Assembly: GCA_963931865.1 (NCBI GenBank) | Contig: OZ007513.1 | Span: forward strand, 434,001-498,000 | Length of the DNA stretch: 64,000 bases | Direction of reading: 5' to 3' | From: Axinella damicornis | Lineage: Eukaryota > Porifera > Demospongiae > Axinellida > Axinellidae | Shown here: one piece after another, positions 8,158 to 17,800 of the stretch | Layout of the letters: every line of letters starts with the position of its first letter | Numbering within the stretch: the stretch's first letter is position 1 | Notes under the pieces: generated by a model | Told to the model about the DNA's origin: nothing | The model's input: the letters and a program-made list of their open reading frames with translations, nothing else | Database searches by the model: none | Translations under genes and position numbers: made by a program

Positions 8158-11100
8158 TCACTGGACGACGGTCTCAATGTAGCCCAAGATCTCTTCTGCT
8201 TGGTTCACCTTCATCACCCAATCCTCTGGGATGGAATCAAGACCGAACCTGGCATGGGAACGAGAACAGGTGAGGTTGCTGCACACTCAGCTTGGGAACT
8301 TGACCCCGGAAAAACGGTACCTTGCGGCCACACAGGCTCCTATAAACCCTCCACGTGAGCAGTTGTCCCCCGCAGCCAAGATGCCTGCCCGGACGGCACT
8401 CTGGAAGTCCTTGGCGATTGCAATACCCTGCACCATCCCGTGGAAAGAGGCAGGGAGACCTGCAGGAGAGTTGAGCAAAGGAGGGAGAGAGGGAGGTTAT
8501 TGTCATTCACCAACAACATGTAGCCGCTGTGGAGAGAATGTTCTCCTTGTTGCAAAACTCTCTCAAACACCAACAAGCTTCACTGGAAGATTATATTACT
8601 CTTTCTGTAATGCTATAATACAGAGTAAAGGTGCACTGAACTGTAATTGTACAAGTCATAATCAGGACTAATAAATAATAGGTCAACTGACAAGCTTAAT
8701 CCGTCAAGACCTAGAGCGGGGGGGCTTTTAAATGCAGTTACTGACCAAACTCATATGAATGAGTTGAACTCCTTACCACATGCCAAGCCAAATTCTTTCA
8801 CTGCCGCCAAGTGAGATTTTTTGCTCACTGCCTTTGCTTTCTCTATTGCAGCTGCGACTGTCTCATCTGTCTCAAACTTGTGCTGGCGGGTGGGGTCCCG
8901 GAGCTGCTGCACGGCGGTGTCCAGGCCATCCTCGCCGGTCTCAATGACGTGGTTCAGGATCCGGGCCCCGCCCAGAGCAAAACCAACGGCAATGGGGTTG
9001 GACTGTACCATGTGTGGGGAGGGAGGGGTTCATGTGTATGAGTAGAGGGGGAGGAGGGTGGGAGGACCAGGGGGAGGGGAGGGGGGAGGGGGGAGGGGAG
9101 AGGGGAGGGGGGAGGGGAGAGGGGAGTGGGATGAGGAGGGAGAGGGGAGTGGGGTGAGGAGGGAGGGGGGAGGGGAGAGGGGGGAGGGGAGAGGGGAGAG
9201 GGGGGAGGGCAGAGGGGGGGGGGGGGGGGGGAGAGGAGGGAGGGGGGGAGGGAGGGGAGAGGAGGGAGGGGGATGGGAGAGGGGAATGGGGAATGGGAGA
9301 GAAAACTCCACACAATACTGCCTGAGGTTTCATGAGGGTTGCCATGCACCTGTAATAGTTGTACATGGTGCTAACTCTCCCCTCCCCTCCCTCCTCAGTG
9401 GCTCTGCGCACATGGCCTCAGCACCATGCAGTTCTTGATCGTTTACAGCATGCTGTACGCGATCAAAAACTGGTGGTGTAGAAGGCCTGGGAACGAGGCT
9501 ACGCATAGCAGACTAATATGCTAAGTATCTTGGGCTAGGAAGGAGATATGAAGCTGGGATTTGCACCATTGTGATCAGCATGAATGGAGCTTTCCAATGA
9601 TGTCCTTTTTGTTGTTGGTTGAATTTTGACCCAAAATCATGAAAAACCATGGATTATAGCCTTTGGTCGAGTGCGATTTTTGACAAAAATGTGATGGACA
9701 ATAAAAACCGATTTTAGGACATCAATTAAAGCTGTTTTTATGCTGATCTGAATGGCACAATCCCCAGCTTCATATCTCATTCAAATGCACAGATACAACA
9801 GGTGGAGCATTTGAATGAGATAGGAAGCTGGGATTTTCACCATTGTGATCAGAATGAATGGAGCATTTGAATGAGATACGAAGCTGGGGATTTTGCCACT
9901 GTGATCAGCATGAAAACAGCTCAGACAGACAGAAACAATTGCTTTATCCTCTTTCCACATGCACATGTGGAGTACCACTCTTGCCCGTACAATGTCATAC
10001 AGAGTACCTTCAGGAGATGCAATACTTAGAGTCCATTGAATCATACATGTGGAGTATCACTCTTACCAGCGCGAGGTGAGGGTAAAGTAAGGGGCAGGAG
10101 GTGTCATTATCCTATCAGCTGCTCTACCAGGAGTGCAACTGATCTACCAGGAGTGCAGATGCTCTACAATGAGTGCAGCTGCTCTACCTGGAGTGCAGCT
10201 GCTCTACCAGGAGTGCAACTGATCTACCAGGAGGCAGCTGCTCTACCAGGAGTGCAGCTGCTCTACCAGGAGTGCAGCTGCTCTACCAGGAGTGCAATTG
10301 ATCTACCAGGAGGACAGCTGCTCTACCAGGAGTGCAGCTGCTCTACCAGGAGTGCAGCTGCTCTACCAGGAGTGCAGCTGCTCTACCAGCAGTGCAGCTG
10401 CTCTACCAGGAGTGCAGCTGCTCCACCCTTGTCCCACATACCTGTGTCACTTTGACACACCTCTCCACGGATGCCAGCATCTCTGACTTGCCACTGAGCA
10501 TGGCAATGACGCCAATGGATTTGACCAGGCCATCAGGATCGGCACTGCCTGGGTCCGACTCGGGAGTCTCCCCATTCTCACGCTTTGCAATGAATATCTG
10601 CAAAGAGTATAACAATGAACTCACATTTGAGGCCCTTTCCCTTCCCGTCTAGGGGTGAATATGGCAATCTGATTGGCTTATTACTCCAAGTCAGTGGCCA
10701 TCAGATGGATAAAAGTGAGCCTGTTACCTATGACAGCAGATGAGCCCAATAACTACATCTGATAGCCTCAAGGCTAAGGTGACCCACTCATCAACTGACA
10801 GTGAGCTGTACAGTGGGCTTGCAGCATAAGTTTCCAGATTCTAACCAATCAGGCTGTACACTCAGTCGGTCAGTGTGTGGTTATTCACCACAGGATGGCT
10901 TCTTGGTCCTCAATGAAACTACAGTGATCTCCAGTAAGTTTTCAAGTGATCTCCACTAATTTCTATATAGCAATCTAGTATTCTCTAGTAATCTCTAGTA
11001 ATCTCTAGTAGTCTCTAGTAGTCTCTAGTAAATCTCTAGTAATCTCTAGTAATCCCTAGTAATCTCTAGTAATCTAATAGTTAATCACCTCATTACACAA

Positions 11101-11305
11101 CACATTCACAGAACAGCCTCACTCATGTGACCCCCACTCAGCATCGTGAAGAATTACAGCAGAAACTCTCAAGTACATACTTTTAGGTTGTGGTTGGTCC
11201 AAGGTCCCTTGAGAGGATAGCCAGACTGTGTCCTGGCTCTCTCATACTCAGTGCCTGGGCCAAAGTGCTTGAACAGTTTATCAGCCATGTCCTCTGTGTC
11301 GACAG
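8158..11305 (-). CDS. ADP-ribosylglycohydrolase / J1-crystallin-like gene, five 3' exons
   Basis: Five exons on the - strand join in phase: 11305-11181, 10597-10442, 9002-8777, 8459-8321 and 8248-8158 (stop TGA). All introns have GT-AG ends (donors GTATGT, GTATGT, GTAAGG, GTACCG). The join gives 244 residues with NHNLKIFIAKRENGE, CVKVTQSNPIAVGFALGGA, AGILAAGDNCSRGGFIGA and FGLDSIPEDWVMKVNQAEE, which I recognise as the C-terminal half of ADP_ribosyl_GH-fold proteins, including cnidarian J1 crystallins. This family removes ADP-ribose from proteins or serves as a lens protein; catalysis here cannot be judged. The N-terminal exons, which should hold the VGATVADA-type region, were not found upstream, where gene relics and repeats lie. 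The gene may be truncated or have a long intron. The 9003-10441 intron is full of repeats. Confidence 0.82.
9043..9302. repeat. Polypurine G-rich tract in the glycohydrolase intron
   Basis: About 260 bases of almost pure purine on the + strand, built from GGGGAGAGGGGAG-like units and including an uninterrupted run of roughly 15 G near 9217-9231. The proline/serine-rich frames on the other strand are artefacts of this composition. It could form G-quadruplex or triplex structures and is prone to assembly error. Confidence 0.9.
9430..9501. repeat. Small hairpin with the foldback-family terminus
   Basis: Arms 9430-9448 and 9453-9471 (AGTTCTTGATCG / CGATCAAAAACT core) pair imperfectly. They are followed by GGCCTGGGAACGAGGCTA, the same right terminus as the foldback elements at 742-1457 and 44476-44570. 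Probably a degraded member of that family. A clean target duplication was not found. Confidence 0.5.
9543..9778. mobile_element. MITE-like element with inverted ends
   Basis: The left end GAGATATGAAGCTGGGAT and right end ATCCCCAGCTTCATATCTC are inverted repeats. Related partial copies with GAGATA.GAAGCTGGG follow at 9815-9925, giving a cluster. No coding capacity. It lies inside the 9003-10441 intron of the - strand glycohydrolase gene. Confidence 0.55.
10116..10426. repeat. 20-bp minisatellite, ~15 copies
   Basis: Unit CTGCTCTACCAGGAGTGCAG with variants (GATCTACC, CAACTG, GAGGCAG). It contains many CAGCTG palindromes, which are generic E-box-like hexamers. It lies at the 3' splice-distal end of the 9003-10441 intron, immediately next to the exon ending at 10442. 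Confidence 0.9.
10970..11076. repeat. ~10-bp tandem repeat (CTCTAGTAAT)n
   Basis: About ten degenerate copies of ATCTCTAGTA in the intron between glycohydrolase exons 10597-10442 and 11305-11181. No function is evident. Confidence 0.85.
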
Positions 11306-11319
11306 CTATCACATTGTAT

Positions 11320-11545
11320 AGCTGATTGCTGTGAGTGTACTGTTACTTCTGTGCAAGATAGATCAACACATCGGAACCTTCAAAGCTGCTACTGTATGAG
11401 AACTACTGTATAGCCGATTGCTGTGAGTGTACTGTTACTTCTGTGCAAGATAGATCAACACATCGGAACCTTCAAAGCTGCTACTGTATGAGAACTACTG
11501 TATAGCCGATTGCTGTGAGAGTACTGTTACTTCTGTGCAAGAGCC
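11320..11545. repeat. Tandem partial copies of the putative family leader exon
   Basis: Two copies of a ~90-base unit and a third partial one, each with GATTGCTGTGAG and ACTTCTGTGCAAGA followed by CATCGGAACCTTCAAAG. GATTGCTGTGAG..GTGCAAGAGCC is the core of the leader segment upstream of genes B, E, F, G and H. No GTGAGT donor follows here. The repeats abut the last visible glycohydrolase exon, so the duplication may have removed the rest of that gene. Confidence 0.65.
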
Positions 11546-11551
11546 AAAAGT

Positions 11552-11650
11552 GAAGACCAAATTCAGAGGGCGGCCATGACCCACCCGGGTGCACCTGGGA
11601 AAGTGGGGATAAGTATAAATTGTTGACGTTTTGGGCAGTTACAGCGAGGA
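11552..11650. repeat. Inverted copy of gene B/F upstream sequence
   Basis: Read on the - strand, this matches 13435-13530 and 46375-46450 (GTGGGGATAAGTATAAAT, CATGACCCACC, ACAGCGA). The copy is inverted relative to those flanks, so a small inversion accompanied a duplication. Its coding value is doubtful. Confidence 0.6.
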
Positions 11651-11691
11651 ATTGTCAGAGTAACAAAAATAACTATTTTAAACTATTATTC

Positions 11692-12254
11692 CACAGTAGC
11701 CTGGTCCTGAGAGGAAGCAACAGCTTTGGCAACAAATACTCCGACAATTTGTTTGCAGGTGGAATGCCAACCTTCACAAGCACCTCGGACACCAACCAGG
11801 ATTACAGCACTCTTAACTTTACCGGTAGTAGCACTTTCATGAACAACTCAGCTAGATTCCATGGTGGAGGATTCTATACACTAGGAAGTATTCTGAACTT
11901 TGCTGGAAATAGTGCAACTCAGAACACTGAGCTGTTACAGTATAATATAGTGACTATAGTGGAGGTTGCGATTCAGACAATTTAATTTAGTCTTCATGGA
12001 TGGATAATTTGGCATTAATTCATGGTGGAGAGGTGTACACAGAAGACAGTATTTTATGCTTTGAAGGATGTAGCTAACATCTTTAGTGGCAACTCAGCAC
12101 ACTACTATGGAGGAGCTAGGCATTTACACCAGTAACAGCACGTACTCTGAACTTCCAGTGGAAACACAAAGGTGGAGGGATCTATAGACTGGGAGCAAGT
12201 CTCTATTTCAGTGGGAACAGTAGCTTCACAGCAAACACAGCTGCAAGGGGTGGG
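11692..12254 (+). pseudogene. Relic of a beta-helix receptor gene
   Basis: Fragments of the family ectodomain follow in order: SSLVLRGSNSF, then STLNFTGSSTFMNNSA..GGGFYT, ATQNTEL, a segment matching ILCFEGC with frame breaks, and finally the AAFT..TAARGG region. Several indels and in-frame stops (near 11983 and 12073) disrupt it. It has no signal peptide, membrane region or tail. It lies between the glycohydrolase gene and gene B. Confidence 0.8.
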
Positions 12255-12730
12255 CAACTGTGTCACTGCATGAGTTCAAATGACCCTGTAGTGCAATTTA
12301 CAGGAAACTCTGCTCTGTGGTCAAAGTATGTATCTAGATCATGAATTTTCAATGTTAAACTATCTTCGTAATTGTTGGTACTGCAGTTTTCATGAACCTT
12401 GCAAAGTGGAGACCGTCAGGTACATGCATACAGGGTCAGATCAGTAGTACTCTTGTTACGCACTCTACTAACAGCTAGCTACGGAGTTTGGAGTTTGAAT
12501 AGTTTTATGCACTTGGTGCACAAATTTGCTGATTGAATTATTGTGTAACCGTTTTGCGTTTACTGTCTCCACTTTGCAACGTTCATGAAAACTGCAGTAT
12601 GCTGAGTTTAACCACAGACTTCAGTCTACTATGGAATTGGTCAATGACATCACACATTGTGGGCATTGACTTAAAATAGTACTTACATTCAAACTACTCT
12701 TCAGAATAAGCTACCTAATAGATCAGCCGA
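12255..12730. other. Intergenic, partly duplicated
   Basis: The last ~120 bases (GAGTTTAACCACAGACTTCAG onward) match 45810-45990 upstream of gene F. The two segments TTTCATGAACCTTGCAAAGTGGAGAC (near 12389) and GTCTCCACTTTGCAACGTTCATGAA (near 12566) are inverted repeats about 190 bases apart, suggesting another small foldback element. No gene is supported. Confidence 0.45.
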
Positions 12731-12810
12731 TTGCTGTGAGTGAAAGTGCTGCTGTACTGTTTCTGCTGTGCAAGAGCCAAAGAGAAGGAACTGACTGCAG
12801 TTGTGTGTAG
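12731..12810 (+). promoter_or_regulatory. Putative 5' non-coding exon of gene B
   Basis: It contains the conserved core GATTGCTGTGAGTGAAAG, GTGCAAGAGCCAAAGAGAAGG and ACTGCAGTTG, and ends TGTAG followed by GTGAGT. The likely acceptor is CCCTGCAG ending at 14827, which would give an intron of about 2.0 kb containing the TGACGTCA minisatellite. The same arrangement precedes genes D, E, F, G and H. The exon start and transcription are not known. Confidence 0.5.
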
Positions 12811-13065
12811 GTGAGTGACATGTACCTAACTGTATCTCCTGGTAATTACTAGATGCATCTCTAGGATATTGCTCGAACGTTTACCTATTATTCTTTTCTT
12901 TTTTCTCCTGTTATTAACCTATTTTTCTTTTTCATTCACCTATTTTTCTCAATTATGCTGGCATTGATTCTGAAATTTGCACATCATAATTATACATTCA
13001 ATACACACTTGTAAACACTTGAAAACTGATTGTGAGTGACAATAATTATGTCACTGTGAGTCAGA

Positions 13066-13160
13066 AAGTGTACCTATTTTTCCCAGAATAATTCACTATC
13101 CTCAGAAGCACCTATTTTTCCCAGAATAATTCACTATCCTCAGAAGCACCTATTTTTCCC
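13066..13160. repeat. 38-bp tandem repeat, ~2.5 copies
   Basis: Unit with CACCTATTTTTCCCAGAATAA and TTCACTATCCTCAGAAG, preceded by related ACCTATTTTTCT segments from 12880. It lies within the putative leader intron of gene B and is absent from the corresponding intron of gene F. Confidence 0.8.
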
Positions 13161-13837
13161 AAAATTACCACCAAGGCCTATGCATCTCAGACTGTAGTGG
13201 TGAATTGTGTTCTACTGGTAGGATTGTTCTATAATGTCTCAGCACCCAGGAGGAAAGGTGTAGCTACAACATTCTACACTGTGGTGCACTTACACAAGCG
13301 TATTACATAATTGTGCTGAAACAACTGTGATACATTTGTCTTCCCGATGGCTGCTCAGCACTTGGGGTCATTGGAAGTGTAAAACTCACTTTGGTGGTGA
13401 ATTTTTAAGTGCTCCTTAACTTACTTTCGTTACTTTCGCTGTGATTGTCCAAAACATCAACAAATTTATACTTATCCCCACTTTGCCCATGCATGTCCTG
13501 GTGGGTCATGGCTGCCCTCCAAATTTCATTTTGTAATGGAGTCCACGATCTAGAAGTCCTGAGATGTTGGTTTAAATTCTTTGTGCAAGCAATAGAATCA
13601 GCCAAAATTACTTTTAGTTTGCAAAAGATAGAAGTAAACTATGACATTTAATCTGTTCGTACGTATTCCTCTGTTTGTTCTAATCTTTTGACTCTACAGG
13701 GAGTGCAGTTGGTAAAGCGTGTCACTCAAATAAAGTCATTGCCAAAAAATGGCATAAATAATAATAAATAGTGAAATGATGCTTTTGATGTATCAAGTAA
13801 CAAATTGGCCAATTTGCAAATGAGGTCACATACACTG

Positions 13838-14097
13838 ATGTCACACAATGACGTCACATACAATGACGTCACATACGATGACGTCACATACAATGATGTC
13901 ACATACAATGATGTCACACACAATGACGTCACATACATTGATGTCACATACAATGATGTCACATACAATGATGTCACACACAATGACGTCACATACATTG
14001 ATGTCACATACAATGATGTCACATACAATGATGTCACATACAATGGTGTCACATACAATGATGTCACATACAATGTCACATACAATGATGTCACATA
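13838..14097. repeat. 15-bp minisatellite rich in TGACGTCA
   Basis: About 17 copies of ATGATGTCACATACA-type units. Five copies carry the perfect palindrome TGACGTCA (CRE, the CREB/ATF consensus); the rest read TGATGTCA. Periodicity of 15 keeps all frames open, so the apparent proteins are artefacts. It lies within the putative leader intron of gene B, about 0.75-1 kb before its start codon. Confidence 0.9.
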
Positions 14098-14833
14098 GCC
14101 TTAACTCCTACATATGGCGTGACATAGTAAATCTAAGACATACCAAGAACATTACTAGGTAATGTAAATGTACTTCAAAAGTATCACTTCACTGTGCAAT
14201 CTAGGTATGCATGATACTTGAGGAAATATCTCCTGCTATACTGCAACATGTCTATTTTTGCATCACTGAACTAACTTATCTCTATATATCAACTAACTTG
14301 GTTGTTTAATCACAGGTGGTTACCATGGTTGCAGACAAGCTAAAGACAGTGGTTATTAGAGGTTTACTTAGTTAGGGCTACTAGAGTAATTGCATAACAC
14401 AACCAGCAAAGGCAACTGGCCCAGATCATCTCACTGACAATCTTGGGAACATCTGAAAGGCCACTACAACTGGTTGTCATGGACATTCCCATGCCCTTGA
14501 TGGCAGCAGGTCCCTCACAGATGTTTAGTGGTTAAGATCACACAATTATGGTTGTAAATAATCTGCACCAGCTTCCTCTCAAGTTGCCTTATGCAATTAG
14601 TCTCTGATTCCCTTCTAACCACCGGCTCCAGCTTGTCTGTAGCTTGTCTGCAACCAGGGTAACCACTCTGTGGTTAAAACAACTGATTTGCTTTTGCAGT
14701 GATCGATTGATATCGATATCACGAGTATACTTTTGTAGTGATAATATTTCAGTCAGTCAATAGTCAAACAACTGGCTTTTCATTTTTAACAGGCGATAAA
14801 TTATACTCACTTCTGTACTCCCTGCAGCTGCGC
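14098..14833. other. Gene B 5' flank or intron, duplicated upstream of gene F
   Basis: From about 14395 onward this matches 46790-47234 (GGCAACTGGCCCAGATCATC, TGGTTGTCATGGACATT, CACCGGCTCCAGCTTGTCTG). It ends in the conserved TTCTGTACTCCCTGCAG acceptor-like stretch. No gene is seen. Confidence 0.55.
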
Positions 14834-14840
14834 ATGAGGC

Positions 14841-17800
14841 ATGGCTGGGTCACCACAGCTTATAAGGTGTACTGTCAGTGCAACTCTGCTACCTCTCCTG
14901 GTCATTATGACCACCTGCTCTGGTCAGACCATACGATACGTCAAGCCCACTCCTGACACACCATGTCCTGCTGACCCCTGCCTCACTCTCTCCGAGTATG
15001 CACAACAACCTCACCACTACCTCACCTCCAACACCACGCTGCTACTCCTGCCTGGGGAACATGACCTCAGTGTGAACTTTACGGTGGAGAATGTGAGTGA
15101 TTTTGAGATTAGCGCATCATCATCCTCACCTCATGCTGTGAACATTGTCTGCCAACAATTGGTTGGCTTTACATTTAGAAACATGTCACACATGACACTG
15201 CACGGCTTGACCTTTACCTCCTGTGGCAAGGGTGCAACTTATTCTGCCTTAGGTTACCCAATCCCGACTGCATATGGAGTGTCAGTTCATTCGGGACAAG
15301 ACACTGAGATTGTCAACTGCTCATTTCAGGACAGTATTGGTACTGCTCTGGGAGTGTTCAACAGTAGCCTGGTCCTGAGAGGAAGCAACAATTTCACCAA
15401 CAACTGTGCGGGAAAATGCTCTGGCAGTTTATGTTTCTGTGTGGGAGGTGGAATTTTCGCAGACACAAGCACCTTGGTCTTCACAGGAAACAGCACTTTT
15501 GGAGACAATTCAGCTGACTTTGGTGGAGGATTCTATGCACGGTACAGTATTGTTCACTTTACCGGTAGTAGCACTTTCATGAACAACTTAGCTGACAGGG
15601 GTGGAGGATTCTATGCAGAGAACAGTACTCTTAACTTCACCGGTAGTCTGAGCTCTTTCATGAACAACTTAGCTAGATTCTATGGTGGAGGATTCTATAC
15701 ACAGAACAGTACTCTTAACTTTATTGGTAGTAGCAATTTCATGAACAACTCAGCTGACAGTGGTGGAGGATTCTATGCAGGGAACTGTACTCTTAACTTT
15801 ATCGGTAGTAGCACTTTCATGAACAACTCAGCTACAACCATTGGTGGAGGATTCTCTGCATGGTTCAGTACTCTTAACTTTGCTGGTATTAGCACTTTCT
15901 CAGCTAACAGTGGTGGAGGATTCATTGCAGGGTACAGTACTCTTAACTTTATCGGTAGTAGCACTTTCATGAACAACTCAGCTACAACCAATGGTGGAGG
16001 ATTCAATGCAGTGTACAGTACTCTTAACTTTACTGGTAGAAGCACTTTCATGAACAACTCAGCTAACAGTGGTGGAGGATTCTATGCACAGTACAGTACT
16101 CTTAACTTTACCGGTAGTAGCACTTTTATGAACAACTCAGCTCGTGGTGGTGGAGGATTCTGTGCAGTATACAGTATTCTTAACTTTACTGGTAGTAGCA
16201 CTTTCGTGAACAACTCAGCTGACAGTGGTGGAGGATTCTATGCAGTGTACAGTACTCTTAACTTTACCGGTAGTAGCACTTTCATGAACAACTCAGCTCG
16301 TGGTGGTGGAGGATTCTATGCATGGAACAGTATTCTTAACTTTACTGGTAGTAGCACTTTCATGAACAACTCAGCTAGACACCATGGTGGAGGATTCTAT
16401 GCAGTGTACAGTACTCTTAACTTTACAGGTAGTAGCACTTTCATGAACAACTCAGCTAAAACCATTGGTGGAGGATTCTGTGCAGTGTACAGTACTCTTA
16501 ACTTTACTGGTAGAAGCACTTTCATGAACAACTCAGCTAACAGTGGTGGAGGATTCACTGCAGGGTACAGTACTCTTAACTTTATCGGTAGTAGCACTTT
16601 CATGAACAACTCAGCTACAACCAATGGTGGAGGATTCTTTGCATGGTTCAATACTCTTAACTGTACTGGTAGAAGCACTTTCATGAACAACTCAGCTTAC
16701 AGTGGTGGAGGATTCATTGCACAGAACAGTACTCTTAACTTCACCGGTAGTAGCAATTTCACGAACAACTCAGCTTACAGTGGTGGAGGATTCTATGCAG
16801 GGAACAGTACTCTTAACTTTACTGGTAGAAGCACTTTCATGAACAACTCAGCTGACAATGGTGGAGGATTCATTATAATATGGAAAAGTACTCTTAACTT
16901 CACCGGTAGTCTGAGCTCTTTCATGAACAACTCAGCTACAACTATTGGTGGAGGATTCTCTGCATGGTTCAGTACTCTTAACTTTATCGGTAGTAGCACT
17001 TTCATGAACAACTCAGCTACAAACAGTGGTGGAGGATTCTTTGCATTGAGCAGTACTCTTAACTTTATTGGTAGTAGCACTTTCATGAACAACTCAGCTG
17101 ACAGTGGTGGAGGATTCTATGCATGGAACAGTACTCTTAACTGTACTGGTAGAAGCACTTTCACGAACAACTCAGCTAGACTCCGTGGTGGAGGATTCTA
17201 TGCACTAGAAAGCATTCTGAACCTTGCTGGAAATCGTACAACTCAGAACACTGGGCTGCTTTATGGAGGTTGCAATTCAGACAAACTAGTCTTCATGAAT
17301 AATTTGGCATTGCTCCATGGTGGAGCAGTGTACGGAAGAGACAGCAACTTAAATTTTGAAGGATGTAACATCTTCAGTGGCAACTCAGCGCACTTCTACG
17401 GAGGAGGAGTTTACTCCCAGAACAGCACTCTGAAGTTCAACGGAAACACAAGTTTCAAGTCAAACTCAGGACGATTGCAAGGTGGAGGGATATATGGTCT
17501 GGGAACAAATGTCCATTTCAGTGGAAACTGCAGCTTCACTGCAAACACTGCTGCAAGGGGTGGGGGAGAGTACCTGACACAGTCATTCAATTTATTTTCT
17601 CATTATGCAAAAGTCGTTTTTGATAAGAACAATGCAAAAGAGTATGGGGGAGCAGTGTATGTGGAGGATTCTGACCCGACATCTTATTGCTTTCCTGATA
17701 TTCAGGATCTCAGACGGTGTTTCTTTCAACCTGCTGGAGTGTATCAATTATCACCATTTCAATCACCTACTCTGTCAGTTGTTGAATTTCACCTACATTT

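Noticed and set aside
8941..9438. Proline/serine- and glycine-rich reading frames
   Set aside because: Artefacts of the polypurine tract inside an intron.
13726..14162. Repetitive reading frames on both strands (SLYVT, HNDVTY and TMMSH types)
   Set aside because: Translations of the 15-bp minisatellite, not proteins.
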